Assembly: GCA_001949185.1 (NCBI GenBank)
Contig: BDGG01000004.1
Coordinates: 738,278-802,277, forward strand
Direction: 5' to 3'
DNA length: 64,000 nt
Source of the DNA: Ramazzottius varieornatus
Taxonomy: Eukaryota; Tardigrada; Eutardigrada; Parachela; Ramazzottiidae
Under the pieces are notes generated by a model. It saw only the letters and a list, made by a program, of their open reading frames with translations. It did no database searches and was not told where the DNA came from. The position numbers were made by a program, and so were the translations under genes. How positions within the stretch are numbered: the first letter of the stretch is position 1; every line of letters starts with the position of its first letter. This document shows, piece by piece, positions 13,091 to 24,823 of this stretch.

Positions 13091-16000
13091 TCAACATTCA
13101 TTAACGTCTTGGGGGTCGACACACTGATTTCGGTGCTGATTATACCGCCACTGAATGCCATTGTGGGGAAGACACATGAACTCAAACAAATTATACTGTT
13201 TGGGTCCCACTTTGACGCACAGGTAAAACTTCGAGCATGAGACGTCCCTTGCATTCCTGAAGTACCCTTCCGATCGGCACTTGAAGCTCATCCCAGTCGT
13301 GATGTTGTTCAACTGGCCGGACACCGTGTTGAAGTTCAGGATCAGTGCAGAGGGCGTGGTAGTGGCCATGGGTCCGATTAGTGTTTGGTCGAAGGATGTC
13401 GGCGGACTTGGCGTGACCCAGTCCGACATTTGAGCGTAGAGCTTGTTGAACGTGTTGCGGTAGGACGTGAGCGAGAGCTGAACACTGGTTCTGTCGTTGT
13501 AGGTGTCGTGCTGCGACGACACTTCCAGTGACCCCTTACCGGGTACCTTGATGGCCACAGCCTTGTTACCTATCCAGCTGCTGACAGTTGGGCGAGGCTC
13601 TTTGTTTCTCCATGGATTCAACATGGTACTTGGGAGTGGCAGCGACATGGTGACGCCACCGGGTCTTCGGGTGGATTGCGTCCGTGTGGAGGACCCGGTG
13701 GTGAAGGACGACGTGGCCGTGGTTGACGGGGAGTTCAGAGATGTGCTGCTGGCAGACACATTTGTACTCGAAGTGGTGCTTGTGACCGTGGTGGTTGGGT
13801 TCGTATAGTCTTTTTCAGGTCGGCAAGGGTCGTTGGAAGGTGGAGCCACACATTGGCCGCTGGTCACATTCAGGTAGAGCGTTTCGCAATATATCTGGGA
13901 GAAAAACGAACAGCAAATCATGAGAGAATATTTCAGTCATGAACATCAACTACGGTAAAAAAATGCAGCCCCATTCTTGCGGAATTTTGATTAGCAGCTG
14001 TCTTCACCAGACTACTGTGCTCGTGCATGAGTTATGAACCAATAAACTACCCGAACATTTGCACCAGTAGTCAACCATTTTCTGCACGGTAGTATCTAAA
14101 TGACTGACAACCATAGAGAAATATCACTGTGGTTCCATGATCATGAGCCGTGCCCGTATGAACTGTATAATTCTGTACGCGACGTCGATCGGGTCATTCT
14201 TATTATCGATCATTCAATGCAAGGTAAACAAATTTCGTTTCTCTTTTTTCCATTAAATCAGTCTGATCTTTGATAAGTGGTGCCATCATGGATATATTAA
14301 TTTGGCACGCAAAATTGATTTGGTCGGACCCTGCGTAAGTCTGCTTACCTCTTGCAAACGGAAGCGTCCTTTCTCGACCTCAAGACAGCTATAATAATAG
14401 CCACACGTCTGAAGTCGGTAAACCTGTTGGGTGGTGCAAACCAGTGGAGCAGCGCCGTCCTGCACACCGTCACTGCCCGTCTGCCACACTTTGGGCAGCA
14501 CCACTTGTGGAGCATGACTTGACACGGTGCTGGCAGTCTTGATGGGTGTTGTGGTGGTGGTGCCCGCCGAAGGTTGCATCAGTTCGGGCAGGATGTCCAG
14601 CCCAAGACCCGACTGACAAGGGTTACTGGCAGAGGCGGGCGCCATGCAAGCGTGCGAGATGGTGTCAAATACAAATGGTCCGTCACACCGGTAGTGGAGC
14701 ATGACGAAACTGTTGGGTTCCGGAGTCAGCTGAAGGCATCTTGAAAGTCGAAAAAGTCTATATTATCGACCTTCCGTATATATTATCATTCACAGTTATT
14801 CAAACATATTTTTCCATATTTACGGCGTATGATTCGAGCCAGTAACAATTACTCGATTTTCACCAATTTAGTACGTTTCACTATGCTTACCGGTAGAAGC
14901 GTTGGCAGGTTTCATCGCTGGGATACAAGAAGTATCCCGATGAGAAGCACACAGGCTGGGCCTTTTGTGCGAACTTTGGAACGTCCGGCTTTTGTACTCC
15001 CGGCTTGACGCTGATAGGCGCAGGTGTTGGGGTCGTCAGAGGGATCGATTTTATTTCAATGAAATTCGCACTGTTGTCATCGGTAGTACTAGAGTCGGTT
15101 GTGGCTCGTTCGGTGGCCGCCAACTGCAAATTCTCTGTTACCTCAGGGCTGAGATTCGTTGTCTTCGTTTCTGTTTCAGGGCTCGACGGTAGGCTGGTTG
15201 AGCTGGAGCTCAATACTTCGTCAAGAGAATCAGGTAGGGTCCAAACATCCGGACTTTGAGTAGCGATTGGTAACAGGAAGGGTGTGAACGACTCTTCTTC
15301 GGTCGAGTCATCCACCGAATTCGGCGTTGAAGCGCTTATTGCGTGATTTTGTGGTACTGAAGGAGTGTTTTGATTCTTAAGATCGCTGGAGGAGATAAAC
15401 GTCCCAGCTTGTGCATCAAAGACGGTTCCATCGATACCACAGTTGATTTCGGCATCGTACTGGCACGTGCCATTGTGAAACGCTGTATGTGGCGGACACT
15501 GGAACCGAAACAGCAGGAAGGCTTCCATCCAAACGTACTTTTCGCATTTGAAAAACACACACGGGTTCGCCGTCGAGAACACTCCCACTTGCCCACATCT
15601 GAAATCTTCTCCGTCCGTTACCAATACCCCAGTGGCTGTTAAGTACGTCATAGGTTTGATAATGGGCTGGAAATTGAACGTTGATTGACTGTTTTCGCCG
15701 TTGTCACCGTTGTTTGTTTGTAGCGAGACGCCGACAGTGTGAGAGAATCCAGTAGACGTCGTGGTGACGCTCGGAGTTCGCGTTGTAGGCGCCACGCTTT
15801 CACGTTCTCGACCATACGGCAACGTGAACACTCGTACCACGTCTTCCAGCACGGTAGGGGATGGAGTCGTGAAGGATGGTTGGGACGGCGATGGGGTCAT
15901 CCAGATTGTAGCAAGTGTACCAGGTGGCACAATGCTCGGTGCTGATGTCGCCGCAGCATATTTGTACGGAAGAGAGTTGTCGAGGTTATCCAGAAGGGTC

Positions 16001-17063
16001 ATGTTGCATACTGAGGTCTGGCTCGTAGCCCACGTACATAGTTTCTTTTCTTCATCGAAGAATAGACCCGTTGGGCAGGAGAACTGTTCGATCTTGAGCG
16101 TGGTGGCGATCGTTGAGCATCGAATGAACCGACGACAGTTGATCGGGCTTCGGAATAGCAGAGTCGTAGAGGCGGAAGCTTTGTTCTGAAAGCCGTCTCG
16201 ACAGCGGGAAACTTGCCAACGCCGTAGAGAGTCGGACAGAAGGGTTGAAGAGATTCCTTCTTGAGTAGTGTTGAGATCGGTGGCGGAGACCCGCCACGGT
16301 GAGATAACGGTGGCGTCCAATGATGCTGCAGCTTCCATACTTTCTTCGCCCAAAGCTTTTACGCAGGCTTTGACCGTTGGCTCGTACACTAGACCGGCAT
16401 CACACGTGAACAAATAAACCTGAAACCAAGTAACATAATCCACGTCGCTACACTCTTTCCAAAATCATTCTATCTATTGTTCTAAACTGTTAGTATTATA
16501 GTTTGAGTTCACCACCCTGGTCGAGAAGCGGGTGGCTCGAAATTGTGAATACCAAATCTACAACTGTCGCAGAGGATCACAGAATTTTGAAAGGCGTTGT
16601 GTTTGGGAGGCTGGCAAACAGTCTCGGAACGATCATTACCTCAAGTAGCGCACGTTTCCAGTCAAAAACACAAAAAATTGCGCCACTTGAGGAAACGATA
16701 ATGCTGAGATAGTTTGCCGGCGTCCGGTTTACTGTCAAGTTTTACCATGTAATTGCTTTGGGACTGTAAAGCCACGCAGCGGAAGAACTTGGTGTTGTTG
16801 GTGGGATGTGGGAAGTACCCTGACACCGAGCATGTTAATCCCGATAATTCGGAAACGTAGGAAGCCGGTCGTCGATCTCCACTGGGGGTTCTCCGCTTGA
16901 TCCTCCACAGCTTTTTGAAACTGTCACTTTCCGGGAATCTGTCGTCCTTACTAATGGTCCGGACATCCTGTGTGCTTAACACCATGGGTCTTCCCGGAAC
17001 ACTGCCGTGTGCATTAGCCACGAAACCCAACAGGAGTGTAATAATGAAAAACAGCCACAACAT
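13091..17063 (-). CDS. Mucin-like protein with six CBM14 (peritrophin-type) chitin-binding domains
   Basis: Four exons close in phase: 16746-17063 (signal peptide MLWLFFIITLLLGFVANAHG), 14891-16419, 14349-14739 and 13091-13894; about 1013 residues. I count six cysteine-rich CBM14 units, each with the x-C-G/S-Y-F...C..F/Y..C...C..G..F....C pattern: units starting TCSVSGYFPHP, SRCRDGFQ, FRCGQVGVF, VCFSSGYFLYP, VCTTQQVYRLQTCGYYYSC and FKCRSEGYFRN. The introns fall inside the domains. The linkers are long Ser/Thr/Pro-rich tracts, probably O-glycosylated. This is the architecture of peritrophins and cuticular chitin-binding proteins that cross-link chitin fibrils. Unit 3 lacks the usual first cysteine spacing and may be divergent. 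No enzymatic domain is visible. Confidence 0.85.
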
Positions 17064-17727
17064 TTTCCTGTTGAAGTACGGAAGATGACTTATTCCAGAA
17101 TGAGAGTAACCGTATAACTGGGTGGTTCAAGGTAAGACGCAGCCATGCTATTGTGTCGGCTGAATGTCTGAACGGCGATGCGCGACGGAGAAAAGAAACC
17201 TATATATGCCATTGTGTTGAATGGAGCAAAAAATGGAGAAAGCAGTCGAGTGTCAGTGAAACATGGTGCATTGACCATAACTCACTGACTCTTCTTCCCA
17301 AGTTCAAAGCTTCAAAAGCAGCATTTAAGGTCCTAATAAGCAGTGTGACTACGCGCAGGCGACCATCACTGCCGCATCTGATTGCCGCTTTCAAGTTTAC
17401 TGGACACTGCCTACAAACTCTACCAAATGTTCAGCACGGTCCCAAGTCAAAACGTAGCCGTCAGTAACTTTCCACAGTAGCAAGCTCATAAGTTGAAGAG
17501 TGCATCAATAGGGCAACTCTCAATTTTGCATATTCCCACCGGATTCTGAAAGACACTTTAATACGCTAATCGCGAAGGTGCGCGAAACCGCAAAAATGGT
17601 TAAAAACTGTTCAAAATTTTCGGTTATACCGATGCCAAAGCAGACCTTAGTGTAACTCGTAACGTTTCCCAGTGTTGATAAGCTTCCCATAAGAAAAGGC
17701 GAGAAAAACTGTTTTACTAGACAGAGT
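17064..17727. other. Intergenic
   Basis: Lies between the start of the CBM14 gene and the stop of the GPCR gene, both on the minus strand. Promoter of the former and 3' UTR of the latter are expected here. No gene, RNA or clear repeat seen. Confidence 0.4.
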
Positions 17728-20700
17728 TCAAGGGATGGTGGGGGACGATCGTGGAGTTCTCTGAGTACTTGGAACACTGATAAAAGAGTTGTACCCGCTA
17801 CCGGACAGGTTCATCTGAACACATGGGCGTCCCTTTGAATGCGTGGAACCACAGAGGAAGCACTTCACACCACCAGGTTGTGTTTGACTGAAACGTGGTG
17901 GTAATGACTGTGCTTTGCTCTGACCATTTCGATTGTAGTCAATCAACGGCAAGGAAGCCGTATGACTAGCCGACCGCAAGCTGCTGCTGGATCGAGGGAC
18001 CGCCGATCGGGGACCACTAGACCGCATAGATCGAGGAGCTGTATAACGCCGACCGTTCGCCCTCAGGGAAGCGTTGTTACTATCCCCCGGTAGCTGATGG
18101 TGGTAAATACTACGTCGAAATGGACCTTGAGTTATATTGGGCACACTTCGGCGTAAGGCAGCAGCTTCACGGCGACTTTCGGAGTACGTAAGACATTTTA
18201 GGCAATGACGATCCAACAGAGACCAAAAGTCGTTCTGTAATAGAAAAAGCCATTCGATTCACAGACCAGACTTAAAAAATCAAAGACGAAGTCCTGAAGT
18301 TACCTTGAAGTTCTTGTTGACCACGACGTAAATTATCTGTAAGTTCAGAACAGGGAAATGTGGAGTATTGATGCTTTTTCTCCAAATTGTTCATCTCTGT
18401 TGGATTTGGTTGCAAAGTTAAAACTCTTGTGTGGGACTTACTATATTGATGGCAACAGTGAGCATAGATACGAAGTGGCAGCATACAAACAGCATGTGAT
18501 AGTATTTGGGCGGGAGGTTCTTAAGAAAGGCGGAGAAGTCGTGCAGGAGGAAAAAAATGTGAAGTGGCAGCCATAGTAATCCGAAGGACAGTACCATCAG
18601 CGCCAACATCTTGATAACCTATGGAAGCACAAGTGATCATCAAAGTTCGGCTGGCTTTCTGTGTTGACTAGGATCACGTATGTGTCAGGACCCGGAGTAA
18701 GTCATCAGGACTGTATCCGCCTCAACACGCCAAACTAATCATGTGGTGGACATGTAGACCGCTTTTGCTTACATATGCGTCAGCCGAGCGGAAGTGAACC
18801 TTCTTTCGTCACGTGAGCAGGCTTACGTATCAGCAAACTCAGGCGTACCTGAAGTCTGGTATGATCGGGTTGTTTTTGGAATTGGATACCCATGACAGCA
18901 AATGATTTGACAAAATGAAGGGGTGTTAGAGCGATGACAGCACATACCAATCTGGTCTACGGATGTTCGCGGGTCTCGGGTTGCTTTTCGGAGCGGGAAA
19001 AGAACACTGTTTCTGTAACCGGAGACCAGAACTACACAGAACCGCGTCAAAACATTCTTCGTGTTTTTTTTTGGCAAGCGTCAAGAATTTCCATGTGCAT
19101 CTTTCTGGACAAGTTACCGCTCACCCGCACCATGCATGAACAAGAACGCCGGTAACTGATACCAACCGGCTTGCCAAAATTAATTTTGTCTTGGTTTGGG
19201 TGAGCGCTAGTTCTCGCAATAAATCCGACCGTACTCTCATTAAACCGTTGAGCAACCCAGATGTTTTTGCCCGTGTCAGACTAAGAGACTATTAGCCCAA
19301 TTGACAATAAACCCGTGAGCGATCGTAGGTGTAACTTAGCGATTACAGGCCGGTCTTCTGTTCGGAGCAGAGCCCAGGGGCCGGGTACTCGTAACTCTAA
19401 TCCTTAGATTCCGTTACCGACAAATTAACTTGTTGATCATTCAACCTACCTTCCGCTTCGATTGTAGCTGATGCTTGTCTCTAGTCTCCGCCGCTTCACC
19501 CGGTGTCGTTCTCTCCCATAATTTGCGCCCAATGTACGAGTAGGCGCAACCGATGCAGAAGAGCGGTATGACATAGTCCACCGAAAAGACCCAAATTGTA
19601 TAGTATCTGCTGTACAACGAGGTCTGTCGGTCCTCTACATCCGTTCTATCCAGATCATCGGGCCAGGTCTCCAAGCACAGGTAGATATTGGAAGCGTTAC
19701 CATCCTCGGAATGTTCAGACGTAATCTGTACTTGACTAACAAACAGCTGCACGCTAGCTTGCAGCAAAGACCAGAGCCAGATGAGGCAGAGGATGATCAA
19801 GAGCTGATTTGAAGTATTTGTGGCCCGAAGGAGCTGGCGGAAAGGTCGGCAGATACTGCGTAATCGATCGATGGATATGAAGGCTTGAGTGTAGATACTG
19901 GCGGAAACTGAAATATAGGATTCAGGTTGCCAGAAGAGCTAGATTGAACTGCGTTATCGGCACCGTCCGGTTCATACCTGAGGTGTGCTGCATGAAAGAC
20001 ACGGCGGGACACAGAAAGTGCGGGTAGATCCATTTTCCCAGGAGCACTACAAAAGACAAAAAGACGGCTAACCAAACCACATCATACTGCGTTGATCGAC
20101 AATGAGGCAACCGGAAGTACAGACGAGAACGCTGCAGATTTTCCATCTGAAAATGACCAGACCAGCAACGCTGAAGTCGTAAGCAACTCTTGCCAACGAC
20201 CTATTCAACTGTGGATACAGGGTTCGTCAACCCATCAGTATAATTACAAAGCTTTTCAGAGGCGTTCAGTGATTTTCCATCACTCTGACATTCTGTGAAA
20301 GATCGTAGTAAAATGGCGCGGATATGGTTCTGTACGTTCTTACGTCAAGTCCTTTTTCGATAGTCCAAGTAAAGTACACACCGGAAGACAGAAAAGCCTT
20401 ACCTTGGGTAGAAGTGAAAGGCATACAAAAAAGCGCCATGATCAAGTCAGATATGGCCAAGTTTATCAAGAACGGCGCCAACTCCGTCCGCGACTTCCGC
20501 CCGTAGGAAAACACATAGATGACCACAATGTTTCCCGCCACCGAGAAGAAAATGTTGAGTCCATACAGGAACAACAATCCGACCTGGACCTCATAGGGCA
20601 ACGTATACTGGTCCAGTTCCGCACTACCGGCAAAATCACTGTAAAAAGTCGAATCATTGCCCAGAGGAAAGTCCACATAGTTCAAGTTCACTTCACCCTC

Positions 20701-20733
20701 CTCGAAAGGCGACGAGTTCCCCACGCTGGACAT
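17728..20733 (-). CDS. Class A (rhodopsin-like) neuropeptide GPCR
   Basis: Six exons close in phase: 20403-20733, 19978-20046, 19450-19907, 18442-18618, 18304-18336 and 17728-18234; about 524 residues. The N-terminus has N-x-S/T sites. TM1 is VGLLFLYGLNIFFSVAGNIVV, TM2 FLINLAISDLIMALFCMPFT, a conserved W and Cys follow (GKWIYPHFLC), and TM3 ends ISIDRLRSICRP. TM5 ends YIGRKLWERTTPGEA, TM6 begins KVIKMLALMVLSFGLLWLP, and TM7 is followed by NKNFKNDFW. The LW...PGE and VIKML signatures are typical of invertebrate peptide receptors near RYamide/luqin, leucokinin and tachykinin receptors; I cannot assign the ligand. Oddities: the D/ERY motif is DRL, and the TM7 NPxxY motif reads NIIIY across the splice between exons 4 and 5. 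The tail has a likely palmitoylated CLKC and many Ser/Arg. Confidence 0.8.
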
Positions 20734-21130
20734 GGCATCGCCTATTTAACTCATTACGAAGACTTCAAAACCGTACAGAACAGCCCTTCAGTAATCAAAG
20801 TTTCAGGGTCGGAAACGCTCTGGTTGGCATATAGAGGAGAATCCGGCTGAGAGGATAATGAAGTCCTGCTGACTAACAAATTGAAAAGTATGGTTCTGGT
20901 TCCCTGCATCCGTCGTACCTCATCATGACCAGCGCGACACTGTCACATCCGATTGGAGGAGAGACTATTACTGGGTACTTCATCCAGCTAGCCAGCAGGA
21001 TTTGGACGAGCACGAGTGTGTGCATCACTACAGTATAATGGCTCTTGGGCGGAGTCGCCCACTTGACGCAGTCAACTACAAAAGGCATTAAGCTCCCATC
21101 CTACCCGCATTATCCTGTCAATTCTAAAAC
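20734..21130. other. Intergenic, upstream of GPCR
   Basis: About 400 bp between the GPCR start (minus strand) and a small plus-strand open frame. The GPCR promoter is expected here. Nothing else is identifiable. Confidence 0.35.
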
Positions 21131-21376
21131 ATGGTAATCCGCATTTCCTCCCTTTCGTCAGGCCAATACCCAAACACCATTGTTTTTCTGGCTCTGTTTA
21201 ATTTCCTACTGATCCAAAACATGACGGTGTACGCAACGGAAAACGTCTGCACTGATTCCGCACAAGATAACAGTACTCTTCCCGGTAGACTTCGATGTGA
21301 AAACAGCTCCGCTAAAAATAATACTCGTAATTGGAATTTTGCAATTCAAAAATGCCATGAGTGCAGTGTGGAGTGA
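21131..21376 (+). CDS. Possible small secreted protein (81 residues)
   Basis: A single open frame encodes a hydrophobic stretch (NTIVFLALFNFLLI) followed by a plausible signal-peptidase site near VYA-TENVC, then a short acidic and Asn-rich region with four cysteines (NVCTDS, LRCENS, QKCHEC) and two or three N-x-S/T sites. An AATAAA lies 19 nt after the stop, which is where a cleavage signal would be expected. Against it: the hydrophobic segment begins about 15 residues in, there is no homology I recognise, and an 81-residue frame can occur by chance. It might also be one exon of a longer gene. Confidence 0.35.
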   Translation: MVIRISSLSSGQYPNTIVFLALFNFLLIQNMTVYATENVCTDSAQDNSTLPGRLRCENSSAKNNTRNWNFAIQKCHECSVE

Positions 21377-21394
21377 TTTAAGTAATTTGGCGCT

Positions 21395-21400
21395 AATAAA
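21395..21400 (+). promoter_or_regulatory. Candidate polyadenylation signal AATAAA
   Basis: Canonical hexamer 19 nt downstream of the stop of the small secreted open frame; supports that frame being transcribed on the plus strand. Confidence 0.35.
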
Positions 21401-22729
21401 GGGAGTGGTTTACTGTACATTCATTCCACATTTCCTCTTCCTTCAGCTTCACAAACAGCACAGCTGACGATTCTTCAAGCTTTGCACGCGATAAACTCTC
21501 TCATCCATCTGCTTACAAGTCTTCTGGATTATTTTGCAACTTACAACGACGAAGCCAAAGTAACCATCAGCGACCTTTGAGCGGAAGCCATTAAAAGATT
21601 TCTAATCGACCTTGGGACCATTTCCTTTTCTTAACTGTACGTCTCTTCCCTTAGTAAGCCTAGTCGCTGCGGTTTTCTCCGGAAGCACACGTTCTGGATC
21701 TCTCTCGCTGATGTAATGTCAGTTGGACCCAAATGTTCGGCCTATGACCACGCACTGTCCCAGCTCGTGCAAGAACACAAAGAACGGAAAATCACGAAGG
21801 TCATTTACTGTACTTTCTCGATGGCTAGATTGAAGTTCAAATGGGAAAGATCCAGGCTTCTGTGGGGTACGCCGACGTCTTTTCAAGGACAGAGAAAAAC
21901 AGCCCATAGCTAAATTAACGAAACATCTGCGACCTGACAGTGAACTGAGTTTAAACATCTCGCTAATAGAATTTGGGACAACAAGTCGGAGTTGATGAGC
22001 TCAGCCATGCGCCATTCACTGTTACGCCAACATCCAACGCAAATACAACGTAGTTCAATCCGTTACTTTGATACAGGAAGTAATTATCCGCGTCAGCACT
22101 AGATCGTTAAGTCATGATCCGATAACGAACCGAAGTTTTTTCGAAGTAGACGCACAATAAGGATAAAAACAGAAGACGGTATTTGTAAGAAACTACAAAC
22201 ACCGTTTACAGTTTGGGAAGTATCATTTTTCCTTCCTTGAATTTTACCAGCGATGTTTAGGTACCCAAACTAGAGACAGAGCCCACTGGCAACTCTTCAC
22301 TGATCCTTCAACACAGGAAATCCCCAAATCTCAATGTTTCCTTAAGATCTTTCTTCATTATGTTTGGCGTAATTGATTTTTGTCTTGCATGGCATTTCAC
22401 AGGACGCGGGGAATTCCATTAAGACTGTCAGGTCAGATAACGGTTTTGAAAACGTTTTCAAGAAATCTGAAAGACAGGGTACACTGACCGGATTCTACAT
22501 GGTGTATATGCAACGTTCGAATCAACACCATGTTTACAGTTCAAAACAACACGGCACGTGATACGCATCCCCAACGGCGTAGGTCTGAATACATTTGAAG
22601 GGTACATCAGATCAGCGCCAGGCTAACATGCGTGCAGAAGAATCTCGCTCACCTTGGTACGACCCGACGTGAGCAAGGTACCCATTCGACCATTCGCTAA
22701 GCTCCGTTTGTGCCGATATTAATTCTCGT
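21401..22729. other. Intergenic, no gene recognised
   Basis: About 1.3 kb between the small open frame and the 3' end of CDK10. Only short, unconvincing frames on both strands. No tRNA-like cloverleaf or repeat noted. Confidence 0.4.
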
Positions 22730-24823
22730 TTACGGATGAGGTTTCTTCCCGCTTGAAACCGGAGCGTTGTGCGCACTGCTTTCCTCCTTTCGCCGCTTGC
22801 CGCCACTTCCGCCACTGAGGTTCCGTATTTGAGGAAACGTCGGCATCAAGTCGGGACTACAGGCTGCCAACAGAAACCTCATGAAGAACGGTCTAGTCGG
22901 AATCGAATACCAAGAAACCGTACGAAATATCAAATGATTATGAAATCTCAGCTCATATACGGTGAAAATTTTGTTTGGTGCTGGAAACGTGTCAAAAGCT
23001 GAATTACCAACATACAAGTCACTCAACCACCATCTTTTTGATACGAAAGCCCAACGAGGTATCGACTTGGGCTCATGGACAGAAGACCTTTTGCACCAAG
23101 GCGAACCTCCACTTACGTAGCGGATGTTCCTTGAAGTAAGAGCTCTTCAAGGCTTCCCTAGCTGTCGACCTCTTGTCGGGATCGTAGGTGAACAGAGCGT
23201 TCAAAAGGTGCAATCCGGAAGGACTCAACCAGCGGAACGTATGCTTGAGGTTGTTGTAAGGCTGCTCTCGACCAATATGGAAAGACTTGACACGGGGTAG
23301 GTCAGAAAACCCCGGCCATAGTGCTTCCGTCGGGTTGCCCAGTAGATCCACTATCAGGCTCAACTGAAACGGAAAGAAAGCTGAGTTATCACACGTCAGC
23401 ATTTATGTGAAAATTTTTAGTTTTTGTCTGCCGTGTGCTACATATTCAAAGCCGTGCCTGATGAATCTCCGTCTTTCCCGGAAGCAGCGGTTTGTACAGC
23501 AGAAGCTCACCGAAAATGCACCCAAGCGACCACATATCGACCGCGGTGGTTTGCTTCGGACTTTCCAAAAGAATCTCGGGCGAACGATACCTGTAACAAT
23601 AGCGTCCGTAGCATTCAGACCGGTGAGTACAACTGCTATTCGTATTACTGTATCTTACGATGGCGGATGAGCCGGGACACGTCATTTGGAGCCACAACGG
23701 CCATGAAAGAATGCTGTACATTCTGTACTAGTACGCATTTTTCTGCGGTCTCTTCGAGACGTCAAGTTGTTCGAAGCTTGATATTATGGTATACTAACCA
23801 TAAAGTGACTACTCCGGGCGTCATACTCGCTTCTTCGTGTTCGTTCTCCGTGGTGTCATCCCCTTTTCTTCTTTTGGTGTCGGGAGACCGAGACGGAAAT
23901 TCAGCAAGAGGTCTGGCCAGCCCAAAATCCGCCACCTTCAGACAACCTCTGTCCGTCAGCAGGAGGTTCGACACTTTGAGATCCCGATGAATGATGTAGT
24001 GGGAATGCATGTACTGGACACCCTGCAAGGTCTGCTGGAAGACACACTTGATCTGCGATTCCGAGAAGAGTGGCGGTGCAGATCCAGATAGATGCTGGGA
24101 GGATTCGCCCGTCTGGCCGAACTTGTCTAGCAATGTGGCAAGATCTTGTTCGCAATACTCCATCACGAGGAATATGTCATGGAGCCGATGTCGGCCTACC
24201 ACCACTTCGTGAAGACGGACGATGTTCGGATGGCTTAACCGGAATAAGCACATAATTTCACGGAGACCACTGATGGGTATACCTGGAATGCAAAAATCTC
24301 AACAGAATTCTACAACGACATAGCACAGCATGTTGAATGTGTTGGCTGATCCGTCTATGCATGCTAACGGTGACGGCTACTAACCCGACTTCTCGGTCTC
24401 CATTCGCATCTTCTTCAACGCCACCACCTCTCCCGATTTGGTATCGCGAGCTCTGTAGACCACTCCATAGGTTCCTTCGCCCACGCGATTCAGCTTCTCG
24501 AATTCAGATACGCATCGACATGCCCCCAGCTGTAACCGGAAACCCCAACAAAGTAAGTGACGAACAGTGCAATCAACAATCAACGGAGAACACAATTAAG
24601 CAAGTCACAGCAATGTCGAACAAACGGATAACACATAACTGGCTGCTTATTCTTCACACATTCAACTCAGATGCTGGTTACTTACCGGTGCGGACTGAAT
24701 CAGGCGACGAACGCTGCTTTTCGGAGCATCACTCGGAACTGGTGTTTTGAAGCCGGACACTTCAGTTATATTATCCGCGGAGTGGGCATCCTTCGTCGCT
24801 AGCGACGACTTCTCCTCGTCCAT
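22730..24823 (-). CDS. CDK10: Cyclin-dependent kinase 10
   Basis: CDK10 is a cyclin M-dependent Ser/Thr kinase of the CDK10/11 branch. Six exons close in phase: 24686-24823, 24385-24529, 23799-24282, 23458-23590, 23117-23363 and 22730-22863; about 426 residues. Diagnostic matches: [28 protein letters not shown], the PISGLREI helix (family PISSLREI), [94 protein letters not shown] and SPDLMPTFP. The kinase carries an insert of about 15 residues after DKFG and a longer acidic insert before the activation segment ([15 protein letters not shown]). The start at 24823 (MDEEKSS) is the first ATG in frame; the 46-residue leader before the kinase is less conserved. The intron between exons 4 and 5 appears to use a GC donor (CAG|GCACGG). 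Confidence 0.92.

Noticed and set aside
13503-13808. Val-rich plus-strand frame
   Set aside because: Complement of the Thr/Ser-rich linker of the CBM14 gene; such shadows are Val-rich by nature.
23424-23990. 188-codon plus-strand frame
   Set aside because: Antisense to CDK10 exons and introns; shadow of the real gene.
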